Notes: a model not told the origin generated them from the sequence alone. A stretch of 64,000 nucleotides of DNA from Beta vulgaris subsp. vulgaris (GCF_026745355.1 NC_079209.1:19320987-19384986); one strand, 5' to 3'; positions 10,811 to 24,194 are shown, numbered from the stretch's first letter. A program made the numbers and translations.

Positions 10811-13800
10811 GTCATTATCTAAAAATCGTTATGCATCGAAGATCAATCTAATATAAGTTGAGAGATAAACCTTGTACATTCTACATAACACAATGGTAAT
10901 AGCAAGGGAAAAAAAATTATGATACTGATTTACTAAAGTTCTAACAAAATCATATCCACATAATGTTTACTTGAGATAGTGCAACAACATATACTACTAA
11001 AACAATTTATTCATCTAAATTATAGTGTAGGAAGTTTAGGGTCAAATATATAGCTTCCTCAACACATGTCAAGAAAAGGAAATAAAAAGATCAAAAGTGA
11101 ACTCATCGAAAATGCTCAAGTGAACTAACATTTCTACAATCACTTGATAACAATTTTGCACTGGCTTCGAGCCAAAGTTGTCATGTGCTGATAAACTGCA
11201 GAACAAAGAGATATGTCAATGGAGATTCCATCACAATAGTACCTCCATGGCACATGGCACCTATAACAAAGAAAAAGCAGGATACATTATCAAGGAATTC
11301 TCCATAGCATATGAACTCAAAGATGAGATTGAGAATTTCAGAAAAAGGCAATCTTTCCATAGAAAACAGAAAGCATCACATGATAGGTACTCTTAATGGC
11401 ACTAAGATTAAGAATTATGATTAATACCTTTAAGACAAAGATGAAACTCTTAAAGGAAAATCATAACACAAGCAACCGAAAAAAAAAGAGAGAATCTTCA
11501 ATATGTACTTCAACTTTCAAGCATTCGGCACTTTCCTCCTTTAGCATATCCAAACACTACAACATGTTCTGACTAGAACCCCTAATTGACAATTCTATAC
11601 TATAAGCAACAAATGAAATCAGGTTCTGTAAAGCAACTCAGATGCATCAAGCAGCCAATCTGCCAGCATCAAACAACCTAGCTTCTCATTTCATCACCCA
11701 ATCAAACACGGACAGGGACATCTGCTTCCAATTAACCCCAACCACCATTCTTATCATCTCCAGTTGATTATCATACGACGCTAAAAACACTAGTACATTC
11801 GTTTTGACTAGAACCCCTAATTGTACACTGTCAGAAACATTACTTCCTCCAAACATATGAGCCAATTTTTCTTCATGAATTCCACCAATAAACTCACACT
11901 CATCCCAAAATCCTCATAGAGATACAAATACAAATAAATGATATCCCAAAATCCTAATGTTGAAGACAATAAAACTCCAGACATCAAGAAAACATGCCTT
12001 TTACACAATGCAGCTAAGAGGCTTAAAACTATGTTTCACCGGATTTTGTGCTTTGGCGGATCACACATATCGGTTAGAAATTCAGTTAGCAAGCATTTTA
12101 CCAGGCAACCTGTTCAGTCAGTTGCTTAAGTTAAGCTAACCAATAAGCCTTTAATCACTAAATCATGGCCTTAGATAACTACTGAGTTTAATCACTACTT
12201 GTGACCTGTGGATCTCATCTTTTAAGGTGCATAGTTATGTGTTTGCTCTTTCTTGTACATGACCTTATCACACAGATAGTAAATCTAAATTCTAAGACCA
12301 TCTTTAATCATATTGCACTACAGAATGAAATGCCACTATTATCTTTCTCCAACGTGATTGCATCATAATCCGAAATTCATTATTCATCCTAGAATATTCC
12401 CATTAGCAAAAAAAGACTCTTGATCTGATGACATCATATCAGGCCTATATGGAATATAGTGGAATCTTGCAGCACCAAACAAAGAATTACAAGCCATTAG
12501 CAAACAAAACCTAATGTTTAACTAACATAAAATCACCTCAAATGGTGGATTGGACCTAAGTCTAGTTGACTGACCCATAACTTTGCTTTGTATTTGTTAT
12601 AGAAATTATCAAAATTTCTAGGTTAACAAGATATTTAGTACAGGTTTAATATTTTGACTTACATATCACAGAATAAGTAAAACATAATGCTACTATATAA
12701 ATGTTATTGAAAACACATGACAGAGCCTTTCACTGATTATAATGCTTTACTATTTGAGCCTGATGCTACTCATATTGTCCTGTATTAGCAAGTTATGATA
12801 CAGAAACTTGATTGTAGTTATGATGTTACTGCTAATACATGCACCATTTAATTTGATAAACATCATTTAGTATTGCAAATCACAGTCGGATGCTTACACG
12901 CATTCCTGCTTAGCTTCCAAAGATAGTAGGTAGATTTAAAGTAGAGGCAAAGGGTAAATGCAACAAGTAAAAGATGCATAGGAGTTGTATATTTTCTTAA
13001 TGTCGATAATTATTCACTGCTTTCAATAAGATATATTGAGTTAATAACAGAAATCAACAGAAAATAACCAAGTTTTGTTACAAAAGAGATAACTTGCACG
13101 AAAGAAAGTCTTCACACTAGTTCTCAACACTCCATAATTGAAGATTCACTATAATGTCATGAAAATGCCTTTCGAAATCGTCCCTTCTCATTCTGTCTCC
13201 ACCAATTTATTTTATTTTTACAGAGGGATTAGACTTAGAATCAACCATATAGCTAAATGTACCTTACAAGTAACAAATCAATGCATAAGATGAAATCAAT
13301 ACATAGTCAGGCTGAACAACAATAATATAGAAAAACTAAAAAGCAAACGATCATTTCAGTACCACAATCAGCTCAGAATTTTCACTAGTTAATCTCAAGT
13401 GCATTACATTCATAAAAATAACTCACAAAATCACAGGACAAAATCTGATGAACAAAATGAAATTAAACTAACTCACAAAATATAATCTATTCATAAAAAT
13501 CATTATCCAATCACTAGACCTAAATTCGTCTGATTTTGTGGGGAAAGTTAAGAAATCACTTACGAAAACTAATATTGCTGAAACAATCATCCATACGCAT
13601 AATTTAAAAAGCGAAATTGAATGATTTACCTGAAGATGAGATCGAATTGGGAAATTGCGAAAAAAAATCTGCGACAAACGTCCAAACGTCCAAAATTGCG
13701 ATGAAAAATCTGCGAAAAACCCTAAAACTTGTAGTGAAGATGAACGATTCCCTTTCAATGTTCGATTGAAGATTACGATTGAAGATTTCTGCCAAAATCA

Positions 13801-14225
13801 CTGGAGATTGAAGATTTATTCGGACAAATTTTGTACATATTCATACTTTGTTGTTTGCGGGAAGTTTACGAATAGAACGTTTTTAACAAATTTTGTAGAA
13901 GCGTTCTATTAATACCTTGAACTTTGTTGTTTTAATACTTTTTTGTCTTTTTTTTTTCTTGACTATAATTGATCTCTATTATATAAGGCAACACATGGGG
14001 GACACCAAAAAATAGAAAAAGAAAAAAAAGAAAAAAAAAATAGAGACATAACTAACTCTCTCATTTGAATGAAAAAAAAGGGGGGAAGTAGGACATTTAA
14101 AGTAAACATCAATTTTTTGAAAAAACAAAATGTAAAGACGGTGTTTCTACTCCGTCAAAAGAAAAAGACGATTTTTCGACCCAATTAATTTTATTTTCTA
14201 CTTCACATGCTATCGCACGCATTGC
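10811..14225. other. internal CACTA sequence; possible captured 5' gene segment
   Basis: No transposase was recognised. On the minus strand, 13600-13830 looks like a plant gene 5' end: a leader with the common TTTTAGGGTTTTT string, then a good 5' splice site CAG/GTAAAT at about 13626-13634. This suggests a captured host promoter/5' UTR. 11178-11396 is an open but unrecognised 72-codon frame. The rest is AT-rich without a convincing coding region. Confidence 0.35.
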
Positions 14226-14229
14226 GTGT

Positions 14230-14470
14230 ATGTAAGACTAGTTATAAGAAGGCAAAGTTATATAATTGTTGTTTTAGGTTATCAAAGAGGGCAAAACTTA
14301 TAATTGTTGTTTTAGGTTAATATTAAAGAGGGCAAAACTTCAAATTGTTGTTTTAGGTTAACATCAAAGAGGGCAAAATTGGAAAACCGTCTTCTTAGTT
14401 GGTATCAAACAGGGCAAATTTGAAATTGTTTTCTTAAGAGATATCAAAGAAGGCAAAACAATGTAATTTT
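14230..14470. repeat. CACTA right subterminal repeats
   Basis: Four to five units of about 55 bp, each with TTGTTTTAGGTT and ATCAAAGAGGGCAAAA, inverted relative to the 10376-10810 array. The array is cut at 14481 by the MULE and resumes at 40905. Confidence 0.7.
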
Positions 14471-14472
14471 CT

Positions 14473-14481
14473 TCCTAGTTA
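14473..14481. repeat. MULE target-site duplication, left copy
   Basis: TCCTAGTTA. The identical nonamer is at 40897-40905. A 9-bp duplication is the Mutator-superfamily signature. Confidence 0.85.
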
Positions 14482-14502
14482 TAAAAAAACTAATATGAAC
14501 CC

Positions 14503-14527
14503 GGTGCACACTAACTTAGTGTGCACC
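14503..14527. repeat. hairpin in the left MULE terminal repeat
   Basis: GGTGCACACTAA and its perfect inverse complement are separated by one base (12-bp arms). The right terminus has a weaker equivalent at 40850-40875. Confidence 0.85.
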
Positions 14528-15059
14528 CGATCCATATCACGTGAGTTTATTGCCTTTTCAGTTTTGGCGCGTTCGGTTTTTATCTCTTCTAATATTTTCT
14601 CTCTCCTTAGATTTGTTCAGATACTGTCTTGTTTCATCTTTTCTCTCGTCATAACCTCCTCCCACTAACTTCTGCCCTAAGTTCTTCATTTTCTCTCTCT
14701 TAAAGTTCAGTTTTCGTGAGTTCTGGTAAAATTTGAATTTAGCGATGGGAAAGAAGACGATTGGTAACCGAAATGCTGCAAAACGTAGAGGTTTGCGTTC
14801 ATCGCTAGGTCTTGGTGATGGTGCAAAAGTTCCGGAGGTTAGTGGAACTTCTCACAGTGATGGTAATTATGTTGTTGATTTTAGTTTTTACTATAATTTC
14901 TTATAATTTTTGTAGTTTTCATGTTTTGTAGTTCAATTACTCATCGTTGATTTTTTGTGCGATTTTTATTGTTTGGATGATAAATTTCTGTTGATTTTTG
15001 TTCGATTTTGGACATCTGCTTTTTTTTAGGTTTATTTTTAAATTAATATTTTGTAGTTG

Positions 15060-15868
15060 TGTGATATCTGTGATGATATGATATAGTAGTGTGACATTAT
15101 AGTGTATTTTCATGATATAGTGTATGTTAAATATGATATAGTGTATTTTCTCATCGTATAGTGTATTTTGAAATGATAGTGTTGTTGTGATAGTTCTTTG
15201 AGACATCAGATTATGTGTTTTTGATATGATATAGTGTATGTTAAAGTGATATAGTGTACGTCAAAATGATATAGTATATGTTAAAGTGATGTAGTGTATG
15301 CTACAATGATATAGTGTATGTTTAAGTGATATAGTGTATGTTATAATGATATAGTGTATGTTACAACGATATAGTATGTGTTATAATGATATAGTGTATG
15401 TTACAACGATATAGTGTATGTTATAGTGATATAGTGTATGTTTCAGTGATATAGTGTATGTTTTAGTGATATAGTGTATGTTTAAGTGATATAGTGTATG
15501 TTTAAGTGATATAGTGTATATTATAATGATATAGTGTATGTTACAATGATATAGTGTATGTTACAATGATATAGTGTATGTTTGAGTGATATAGTGTATA
15601 TTGATATGATATAGTGTATATTGATATGATATAGTGTATATTGATATGATATAGTGTATGTTATAGTGATATAGTGTATGTTACAATAATATAATGTATG
15701 TTTCAGTGATATAGTGTATGTTATCTCTGATGTAGTGTATGTTACAATGATATAGTGTATGTTATAGTGATATAGTGTATGTTATAGTGATATAGTGTAT
15801 GTTTCAGTGATATAGTGTATGTTATAGTGATATAGTGTATGTTTAAGTGATATAGTCTATGTTACAAT
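15060..15868. repeat. 20-bp minisatellite in Ulp-like intron 1
   Basis: About 40 tandem units with consensus near GATATAGTGTATGTTAAAAT (20 bp), the last four or five positions variable. It occupies most of intron 1 and stops about 10 bp before the acceptor. Confidence 0.97.
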
Positions 15869-17141
15869 TATTTATTGCAGAGCACATTGGACAGCAGGAT
15901 AGAAGAAGTGATCCTGATGTTAGTGAAGGAACTAAAGTTAATCAAATGGTAGTAATAAAAGAAGTACCAAAAGTCATGAAGAGGGTAAGAGATTCAAGTC
16001 TGAATCAAACCTTGCTATCTCTGAAGAAGAAGAAAATATCCAGTGTTGCTCAAGAAAATACAGTAAACCCATTCAGAACTAATTGCTGTGGTAAAAGGCT
16101 TTGTGAGTTGAATGAAGCTTTTACTTCTGAGCAGAAAAAAGCTGTTACTGAAATAGGTTTTGGTTCTTTGTTGCATTTGAAGATTACGAGGACTAACAAT
16201 GCTTTGAGTGCATGGTTGGTGGATAGGTTCGATGGTGGTTCGGGGATGTTTAAGGTGGGTTATGGGAAAGAGTTCAAAGTGAACCAATATGATGTTTATG
16301 ATGTCTTTCAGTTCCCTATGGTCGAAGGACAGGATGTGCTGGATGTCTCTAGGGGACCTAATGCGGATAATCCGCATTTTGATTTAAAAGCAAGTTGGAG
16401 GGAGTATTTTAAAGTTGATCGGAAGAAAGGTCAGATTGGTTTGAGTTTGTATATTCTGAGCTAAAGAAGTTAGTGGATGGTGGGGAGGTGTTTAAAAAGC
16501 TTTATGTTTTATTTGCCTTTTCTTCTTTTTTAGCTCCAGTTGCAAATAACACGCTTGATTTTGCGACTTGTTCTAGCTGTACATGAGGTTCAGAAAATTC
16601 CTCATTACAATTGGTGTAAATATATTTTGGGTAGATTGATGTATGCAAATGTTCTGTTCAAGAACTCGATGTGGTCTAAAGCTGGACGGGCGCATTATAG
16701 TGGTTGTATAATATTATTGCAGTTGATTTACTTCCATCACCTACAAATTGGTGATGGGGTGCCTCCAACTCAACTTCCTCTGTTGGCTCTTTGGGATAAT
16801 GAGTCAATTTCAAAGAGAGTTCGTCGTGAAGTGCTCTGTGATAAGTTTGGGAGTGGTTTGCTCGATGAAACTTATCCAATCGGTGCCAAGTTTTACTTCA
16901 TTGAAGATGGACAAATTGATTTCAACCGGATGAAGCCGGTTCAAAGGAAAATTGAAGTTCAGTATGTACCACGTCATGTATTGAGTGATGATACAGGAAG
17001 TGGTGGAAGTAGTGGTGGTGATGCAACAAACATGGCTGCGCCCAAGAGGAAGGTGAAGGGCAAGCTTTATATTCAGTTTGAGCTTCCGCCAGGAAGTCAG
17101 ACTGATGAAGAAATAACTACTCAAGCTAGAGATGTAAGTTC

Positions 17142-18017
17142 AATTTTCTGATATAGTAGAGTTTTCACTGATATAGCCTGGTTATATGTGATATAGTGTA
17201 TATTGGTATGATATAGTGTATGTTAATATCATATAGTGTATGTTAAAATGATATAGTGTATATTGATATGATATAGTATATGTTAAAATGATATAGTGTG
17301 TGTTAAAATGATATAGTGTATGTTAAAATGATATAGTGTATGTGAAAATGGCATAGTGTATGTTACAATGATATAGTGTATGTTCAAATGATATAGTGTA
17401 TGCTACAATGATATAGTGTATGATGCAGTGATATAGTGTATGTTACAGTGATATAGTGTATGTTAAAGTGATATAGTGTATGTTAAAATGATATAGTGTA
17501 TGTTTAAGTGATATAGTGTATGTTGATATGATATAGTGTATGTTACAGTGATATAGTGTATGCTACAATGATATAGTGTATCTTTAAGTGATATAGTATG
17601 TTATAATGATATAGTGTATGTTACAAAGATATAGTGTATGTTTAAGTGATATAGTGTATATAGAAATGATATAGTGTATATTGATATGATATAGTGTATA
17701 TTGATATGATATAGTGTATGTCACAGTGAAGTGATATAGTGTATATTGATATGATATAGTGTATATTGATATGACATAGTGTATGTCACAGTGATATAGT
17801 GTATATTGAAATGATATAGTGTATATTGAAATGATATAGTGTATGTTAAAATGATATAGTGTATGTTAAAGTGATATAGTGTATGTTAAAATGGTATAGT
17901 GTATGTTAAAATGATATAGTGTATGTTGAAATGATATAGTGTATATTAAAATGATATAGTGTATATTAAAATGATATAGTGTATGTTACAATAATGTGCG
18001 TTTTGATATAGTGTTTT
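17142..18017. repeat. 20-bp minisatellite in Ulp-like intron 2
   Basis: More than 40 units of the same GATATAGTGTAT repeat, in the same orientation, filling intron 2 from just after the donor to just before the acceptor. Confidence 0.97.
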
Positions 18018-19094
18018 TGGCTATGATTTTAACAGGAGCTTCATGCTATGTGGTTGCTGTGGAAGAGGGATTTGGATGCTGTCTCTCATTGCCATATAGA
18101 TTCGTTGAAGAGTTGGAAGGCCTCTCATGTGGTTGGCGATCCTCCTTCTGAAAATCCTTCCCAAGATGATTTTGACAAAATTTTGTCAAGTTCAATTTAT
18201 CAGAAGTATTTTGATGAGATGGTATCAATTGCAGAAGTTGTGAAGGATTTGCCAACTGGTTGGGAACAAGTGTCTAATCCTTCTACTACTGCATTCCCTA
18301 GCTTTGTAGTCACTCAGGTGACTGAGAGAACTAATGATGTGATCAACAATGTTGTGAATAGCGTTTTTAAGGAGGCAGCTGAAAATATAATTATTGAGGA
18401 AAATACATGGACTGCTTTCCAGAATGTTTTGTCTAGGGGTCCAGCCAAGTCAACTCTAAGGCTGGATGAATATGCAGTTGGGGGTCCATTCACTCATCTT
18501 TCTAAGATGATTAAAGATTTTGAACATGTGATGCACGATCTTCCAATATTTTTAAGGGAGGCTGTTGATTATTGTTCTGAAAATCAACATCCTTTAGATG
18601 GGAGGTAAATTATTGACTGAAATTTGTTTAATGTATTGTTTTTATTGAAAATATTCTTACGATTTGTGTTGCTTGTTGCAGTGAAGAGATCTTTAAGCTG
18701 GATGAAGTCTTCTTCTCTATACCTCGGAGTGAGATTTGGACGATTGGTACTGAGACTGAGATGTTTGAATCAGTTTTACATAATTGGTCAAGAATGTTGA
18801 ATATTAATGAACCCTGTCCTCGAAAAAAGTATTACTTTACTTTTTCTCTGAGTGTAAGAACTTTATTGTAATATATTTTTATGTTGTTTATTTGTTTATC
18901 TTTGCATGCATTATTCATCATAATATGAGTTCTTATGTTGCAGGCTGCATTATTCAATGTGTTTCAAGATGAAAATGATGCTAAACGCATTGATGATTTG
19001 ATCACATGCTGGAAGTTTCAAATCAAGATTTGAATAACATAAAAAAAATTGGATGCTACTGTTGAATTGGTGAGATAAATTCTGTTTTTGAAAT

Positions 19095-19412
19095 TATGAT
19101 ATAGTGTATGTTACAATGATATAGTGTATATTGTTATGATATAGTTTATTTAAAATGATATAGTGTATGTTGATATGATATAGTGTATGTTAAAATCATA
19201 TAGTGTACATTGATATGATATAGTGTATGTTAAAATGATATAGTGTATATTGATATGATATAGTGTATGTTTAAATGATATAGTGTATATTGATATGATA
19301 TAGTGTATGTTTAAATGATATAGTGTATGTTCAAATAATATAGTGTATATTGATATGATATAGTGTATATTAAAAGGATATAGTGTATGTTTGTATATGA
19401 TATAGTGTAGTT
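19095..19412. repeat. 20-bp minisatellite in Ulp-like intron 5
   Basis: About 16 units of the same repeat between the donor at 19070 and the acceptor at 19434. The short introns 3, 4 and 6 lack it. Confidence 0.95.
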
Positions 19413-20297
19413 TATACTTGTTTTAATTTTGTAGGTTTTTTTCCCTGTTTTGGTGAAAGGAGGTAATCATTTTGTCCTGTTTGTGCTGGAGACAAAGAAA
19501 AGGACTGTTTTCTATCTTGATAATAAGATTTGGGATGATGATGAGAAATATAAGAAAATGATGGAGACTCTCAGTTCAATCATTGTTGATGGAGTTTCAA
19601 GTCTTTTCCAATGTTATGAAATCCCACAAGATCAAGGTGATGATATGGGTTTATGGAGAATGACAGAAGTGAAGGGAAGCTGGAAAAAAGGTGCATATGA
19701 TTTGGATTGTGGTGTGTACATACTTGTCCTTATGCTACTTTTTGAAGGCTCTGAAGAGTTTGAATGCCCATATTTGAATGATGTAAGTTTAATATAATTA
19801 TTTTTAAGTGGTTTATCTAATCTTTTTCTTATATATAGTTTCTTACTTATTTAATTTATTTTCAGGAGAATATTAGGAAAGCAGCAAGAGTCTCTTTGTG
19901 TGGTTGTATGATTTTTTCTGATCTGAATAAGAATAGAAGTCAGCTTGTGGAAAACGTGATATTATTCAGATCAAAGAGATCAGAGACTGTTGCTTTAATT
20001 GAAAACAATAGAAGGAAGAAAGCTGAAGAGAGTGAGAGGATAGAACAGGATTTGAGAAATGCAATGCAGCAGGAGAAGAAGAAGAAACAACTTGAGGATG
20101 CAAAGAAGAAGAAGCCAGCAAAGAAAAAGTTAACTGTCAAATTAGGAAAGTAAAAATATATTGATGTATTTCACTAATTTTACAAACAATGTTACTAATC
20201 TAGTACTAGGTTGGTGTTAATCATTGGTTTACAAACAATGTAATTATGTAGTTTTGAATGATTTTAGAAATAGTGTTAGTATGTTAACAGTAGTTTG

Positions 20298-20935
20298 TAG
20301 TGATATAGTGTGGTTTTCAATGATATAGTGTATATTTTTATATACAGTGTTATTCTATACATATCATTATATATGATACTGTAGGTGAAAATGATATAGT
20401 GTATGTTAGAATGATATAGTGTATGTTAGAATGATATAGTGTATGTCAAAATGATATAGTGTATGTTACAGTGATATAGTGTATATTAAAATGATATAGT
20501 GTGTGTTAAAGTGAACAGTGTGTATTTAAATGATATAGTGTATGTATAATGAGATAGTGTATGTTAAAGTGATATAGTGTATGTTAGAATGATATAGTGT
20601 ATGTTAAAAGGATATAATGTATGTTGAAGTGCTAGTGTATGTTAAAATGATAGTGTATCTTAAAATGATATAGTGTATCTTAAAATGATATAGTGTATGT
20701 TAAAATGACATAGTGTACAATGATATGATATAGTGTATAATGATATGATATAGTGTATGTTACAGTGATATAGTGTATGTTAAAATGATATAGTGTATAT
20801 TAAAATGATATAGTGTATGTTACAGTGATATAGTGTATGTTAAAGTGATATAGTGTATGTTAAAGTGATATAGTGTGTGGTATAATCATATAGTGTATGT
20901 TAAAATGATATAGTGTATGTTACAGTGTAATTCAT
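20298..20935. repeat. 20-bp minisatellite between convergent MULE genes
   Basis: About 30 units in the gap between the Ulp-like stop codon (20153) and the transposase stop codon (21080, minus strand), with more indels than the intronic arrays. Confidence 0.95.
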
Positions 20936-21394
20936 AAATATATCAAATGATTTAAAACATTGTATAGTTCTCTTGGTAAAGTATTTTAGAACAGATGTTC
21001 TTTTGGAGTTATACTTCCAAACTCATTGTGTCTTTTTTTCCCTTTTTTTGAGGCCTTCTTGTATAAATCATAGTGTCCCTTATTCGTTGTTGTCTTTTCC
21101 TTTTGTGACTGCTCTATCTGGATCTAAGACTGTTGGTATTGGTGGTGATTCTTGTGCGTTGTTTTCTTGACTCTCATTAGCTTGTAATGCTGCAGCTGCT
21201 TCTTGTAATGCTTTCTCATGAGCTTTAGCTTTTTCTGCTGATGCTTTTGCTTCTTCTATCTTTATTAATTCTTCAACTCTTGAATTTTTTTCTTGAAACT
21301 TTACTCTATCACTGCTCTAGCTGGTTCTATTCTGTGGCTCTTTAATATGAGGTTATAGTACCTTATGAAATTAATGTGTTAGTATATAGAGAAA

Positions 21395-21850
21395 CATATA
21401 GTATATTTCTATGTAATATAGTGTATGTAAAAATGATATAGAGTATGTTATAGTGATATAGTGTATGTTGATATCATATAGTGTATGTTACAATGATATA
21501 GTGTACATTAAAATGATATAGTGTATGTTAAAATGATATAGTGTATGTTAAAATGATATAGTGTATATTGATATGATATAGTGTATGTTAAAATGATATA
21601 GTGTATGTTAAAATGATATAGTGTATGTTAGAATGATAAAGTGTATGTTAAACTGATATAGTGTACATTAAAATGATATAGTGTATGTTAAAATGATATA
21701 GTGTGTGTTAAAATGATATAGTGTATGTTAGAATGATATAGTGTATGTTAAAATGATATAGTGTACATTAAAATGATATAGTGTATGTTAAAATGATGTA
21801 GTGTATAATAAAATGATATAGTGTATATTAAAATGATACATTGTATAGCG
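21395..21850. repeat. 20-bp minisatellite in a transposase intron
   Basis: About 22 units inside the intron 21362-21861 of the minus-strand transposase. The repeat keeps its plus-strand orientation, so it reads antisense in this transcript, unlike in the Ulp-like gene. Confidence 0.95.
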
Positions 21851-23343
21851 TGTTTACATACCTCCTTATCATGTGGAGCCTCTATGGTGTGAAGCTGTTT
21901 ATTTCTCCTTTTTCTCTCAATTGATTATCAAATTTCTCCCAAACTTCTTTTTTTGCAAATCTTGTCCACCTTGGTGATATGTATTTCTCTGGAATTTTTT
22001 GGACAAAATGTAAGTGTAGAACTCTTATGGCATGAAAGCACAACCAACCTAATTCTTGAAAATTTCTGCATCCACACTCAATTGTCATCTCTGGGTAATT
22101 GAATGAGACTTGTTGAGAAGAACCATCAATGCCATTGAGGAAAACTCTGTATGTCAGAGTGTTCCCTTGTGTACCAACTAGTTCAATTGCACTTGCCATT
22201 GCATGTTTGAATTCATCCTCAAAATCTCTGAAAAGAGTATGTGTGTACACTAAAGCAGCATGTTTTAATAGTGGACTCATGCAGAGATCTGATTTTGGTA
22301 TTCCTTTTGTACAGTCAAAATCATCCCTTTCTTCCTGTCTTCTCCACCTTATTACTGTCTGTTGGAATATTGAAAAGAAGTCACTTAAGCTAGTGGTTTT
22401 GCTTGCCTTAAACCCAATAGCATGGTTTGCGCTTTCACTTCTCTGTGAAGACAGTATTCCAGCAGAGAAGAAGTCTTTGCTAAATGTTGTACACCATATT
22501 TCTTTCAAACTATACAATCTGTTGAACGAGCGATCATCTTCTAGTTTGTATTTTGTTGTCATTGTGGTCCAAGTTTGTTCAAATTATGTTGTTGTAATGC
22601 AACCACTGAGACACTTGTGAAAAATGTTCTTGAATTCCTTATCAGCTTTCATCAATCCAAATTGTTGATTTGCATTTTGACTCAAATGCCATAAACATAG
22701 CATGTGTCTTGATGTTGGGAAAGCCTGTCAATGAGTTTATTTAGTTAGGCTTTGCTCTTTCAATAGTACATAACAGAAGTTGTGCAAATGTCACATAAAC
22801 ATGAGTACCTTTTTTATTGCTCCTGCAATTGCAGCATCTTGGTCGCTGAATATAGTTATTGGACATTTACCTTTCATTGACTTCTTGAATGTTTCAAAAA
22901 GCCATTCAAATGATGGTATTGTCTCATCTGCAAGAAATGCACATGCAAACATTGTGTTTTTCCAATGGTTATTAATTCCTACAAATGGTGCACAAATAAG
23001 ATTATACTTGTTTGTCCTATATGTAGTATCAAAAACCATAACATCTCCAAAGATTGTATAGTCCTCAAGCATCATAGAGTCTCTCCAAAACAAGCAGCAA
23101 ACCTTTCCTTCATCATTCAATCTTACTCTAAAGAAGAATTTACTATTTGTTTGCATCTGCTCATAAAGGTTCTCAACAACTTTTTGTGAATCCTTTCCCT
23201 CAATTGGTTTTATTTTGACTTTATAACAGCAGTTGAAGTGGTCCTTGATGGAATGACCCAATACATCTTCACCACCTGCTTCTGTACTCATATATCGGAA
23301 TGAATCTATTGGCCTCAGCCCACACTCTTGCATAGCTTGTATG

Positions 23344-23348
23344 GTTTG
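23344..23348. repeat. solo-LTR target duplication, left copy
   Basis: GTTTG. The same pentamer follows the LTR at 36559-36563. Confidence 0.85.
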
Positions 23349-23494
23349 TGTAATAGCCCTAGTTTTAAAAGCGTTTATTAAATATTGATTATGTTTCTTA
23401 AGTTAATCATATTTCGGAAATTCTTATTTTATATGAATTGAAGTATGAATTATTTTGCCGTGTTGTAATATATTTGTTATATTAATTCTATGTA

Positions 23495-23499
<5 letters not shown>

Positions 23500-23535
<36 letters not shown>
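23500..23535. repeat. (ATT)n microsatellite in the solo LTR
   Basis: About 12 ATT units. The nested copies carry the same tract in reverse complement with more units (28070-28153 and 32733-32803), a length-variable site shared by the family. Confidence 0.95.
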
Positions 23536-23536
<1 letters not shown>

Positions 23537-24189
23537 AATGTATATTATGGTTCTTAGAGCGATTTGCGGATTATTTTCCCAAAATAGAAACTTAAACCCA
23601 AATCACCTTTGTCGGTTATTTTCCAAAATAACAAAACCAAATTCTCCTTCCTATCTATGTTGTCGGTCAACTGAGGACTAAATCCCAAAGAGAAACCCCA
23701 ATTTCCTTTTCTCTCTTTCCCCGTGTGAAACCCCAAAGAAAACCCCAAACCCATTCTCTCTCCTCCCGTCAAACTCTCTGTTTCTCTCTCGCTCACCTGC
23801 GTTGCGCCTCGCCGGCGTTCTCCGAGGCTGCCGGAGATCCGCACCACTTCTACTCCTCTATTTCGTCGTTGTTACTGTTGTTCGTGGGTGCTGTCTTGCG
23901 TCGCTGCTCTTCGTGCGTCGCGTCGCACCACGACCGCCGACTTTGCCGGAGCTTTCCTCGTCGGCTCGCGTTGCTGCTGGTGTCGTTGTTGTTGTTCGGT
24001 TTTTGTCGTCACCTCCCCTGCCTTGTTTTCTCTCCCCTGCTCGAGTGTCGTTGCTGCTGTCCTTGTTGTGCGCTAATGGTGGTGGTGGTTATGGCTGATG
24101 TGCCGCTGCCTTGTGCTATTGTCAATCGGTACAAACCTATATTTATCCTCTTCAATTGATTTTAGGAGATGATGTGGATATTGGTGTGA

Positions 24190-24194
24190 GATAA
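24190..24194. repeat. nested-element target duplication, left copy
   Basis: GATAA, repeated at 32951-32955. Confidence 0.85.

Larger units (their letters stand above)
14745..20153 (+). pseudogene. Ulp1-like cysteine protease gene of the MULE
   Basis: Seven exons were deduced from GT-AG sites and frame: 14745-14862, 15881-17133, 18036-18604, 18682-18853, 18954-19069, 19435-19782, 19866-20153. Exons 6-7 carry a C48 (Ulp1/SENP) peptidase core: His in GGNHFVLF, Asp in FYLDN 17 residues later, Cys in DLDCGVY, in the usual His-Asp-Cys order. The usual oxyanion Gln just before Cys is not apparent. The tail is a Lys/Glu-rich basic coiled coil ending KKLTVKLGK. The N-terminus is basic (MGKKTIGNR), possibly nuclear; the middle is a plant-transposon-specific region without a named domain. 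Exon 2 has a compensating pair of frameshifts (about 16442 and 16563), and exon 5 has two more around 19030-19050 with an in-frame TGA. So this copy looks degraded unless these are assembly errors. Family enzymes cleave SUMO or relatives; for transposon copies the substrate is unknown. Confidence 0.8.

Noticed and set aside
10446..10851. Short ORFs of 77-80 codons
   Set aside because: They run through the CACTA subterminal repeat array and encode the repeat.
15060..15868. CRISPR-like array
   Set aside because: Regular 20-bp units with no unique spacers; a minisatellite within a plant transposon intron.
16439..16533. Possible extra intron in the Ulp-like exon 2
   Set aside because: No GT donor in this stretch has the phase needed to join the acceptor at 16533 without a stop, while the segment itself reads as plausible protein in another frame.
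16015..17124. Minus-strand frames of 67-120 codons opposite the Ulp-like exon 2
   Set aside because: Shadows of the plus-strand exon, whose frame, splice phases and family-like protein sequence are consistent.
22129..23189. Plus-strand frames of 74-163 codons opposite the transposase
   Set aside because: Antisense shadows of the transposase exons, which carry clear DDE and SWIM motifs.
23725..24159. 144-codon ORF plus overlapping frames
   Set aside because: Same LTR leader region in the solo LTR; low-complexity Ser/Leu/Arg composition from GC-rich repeats.
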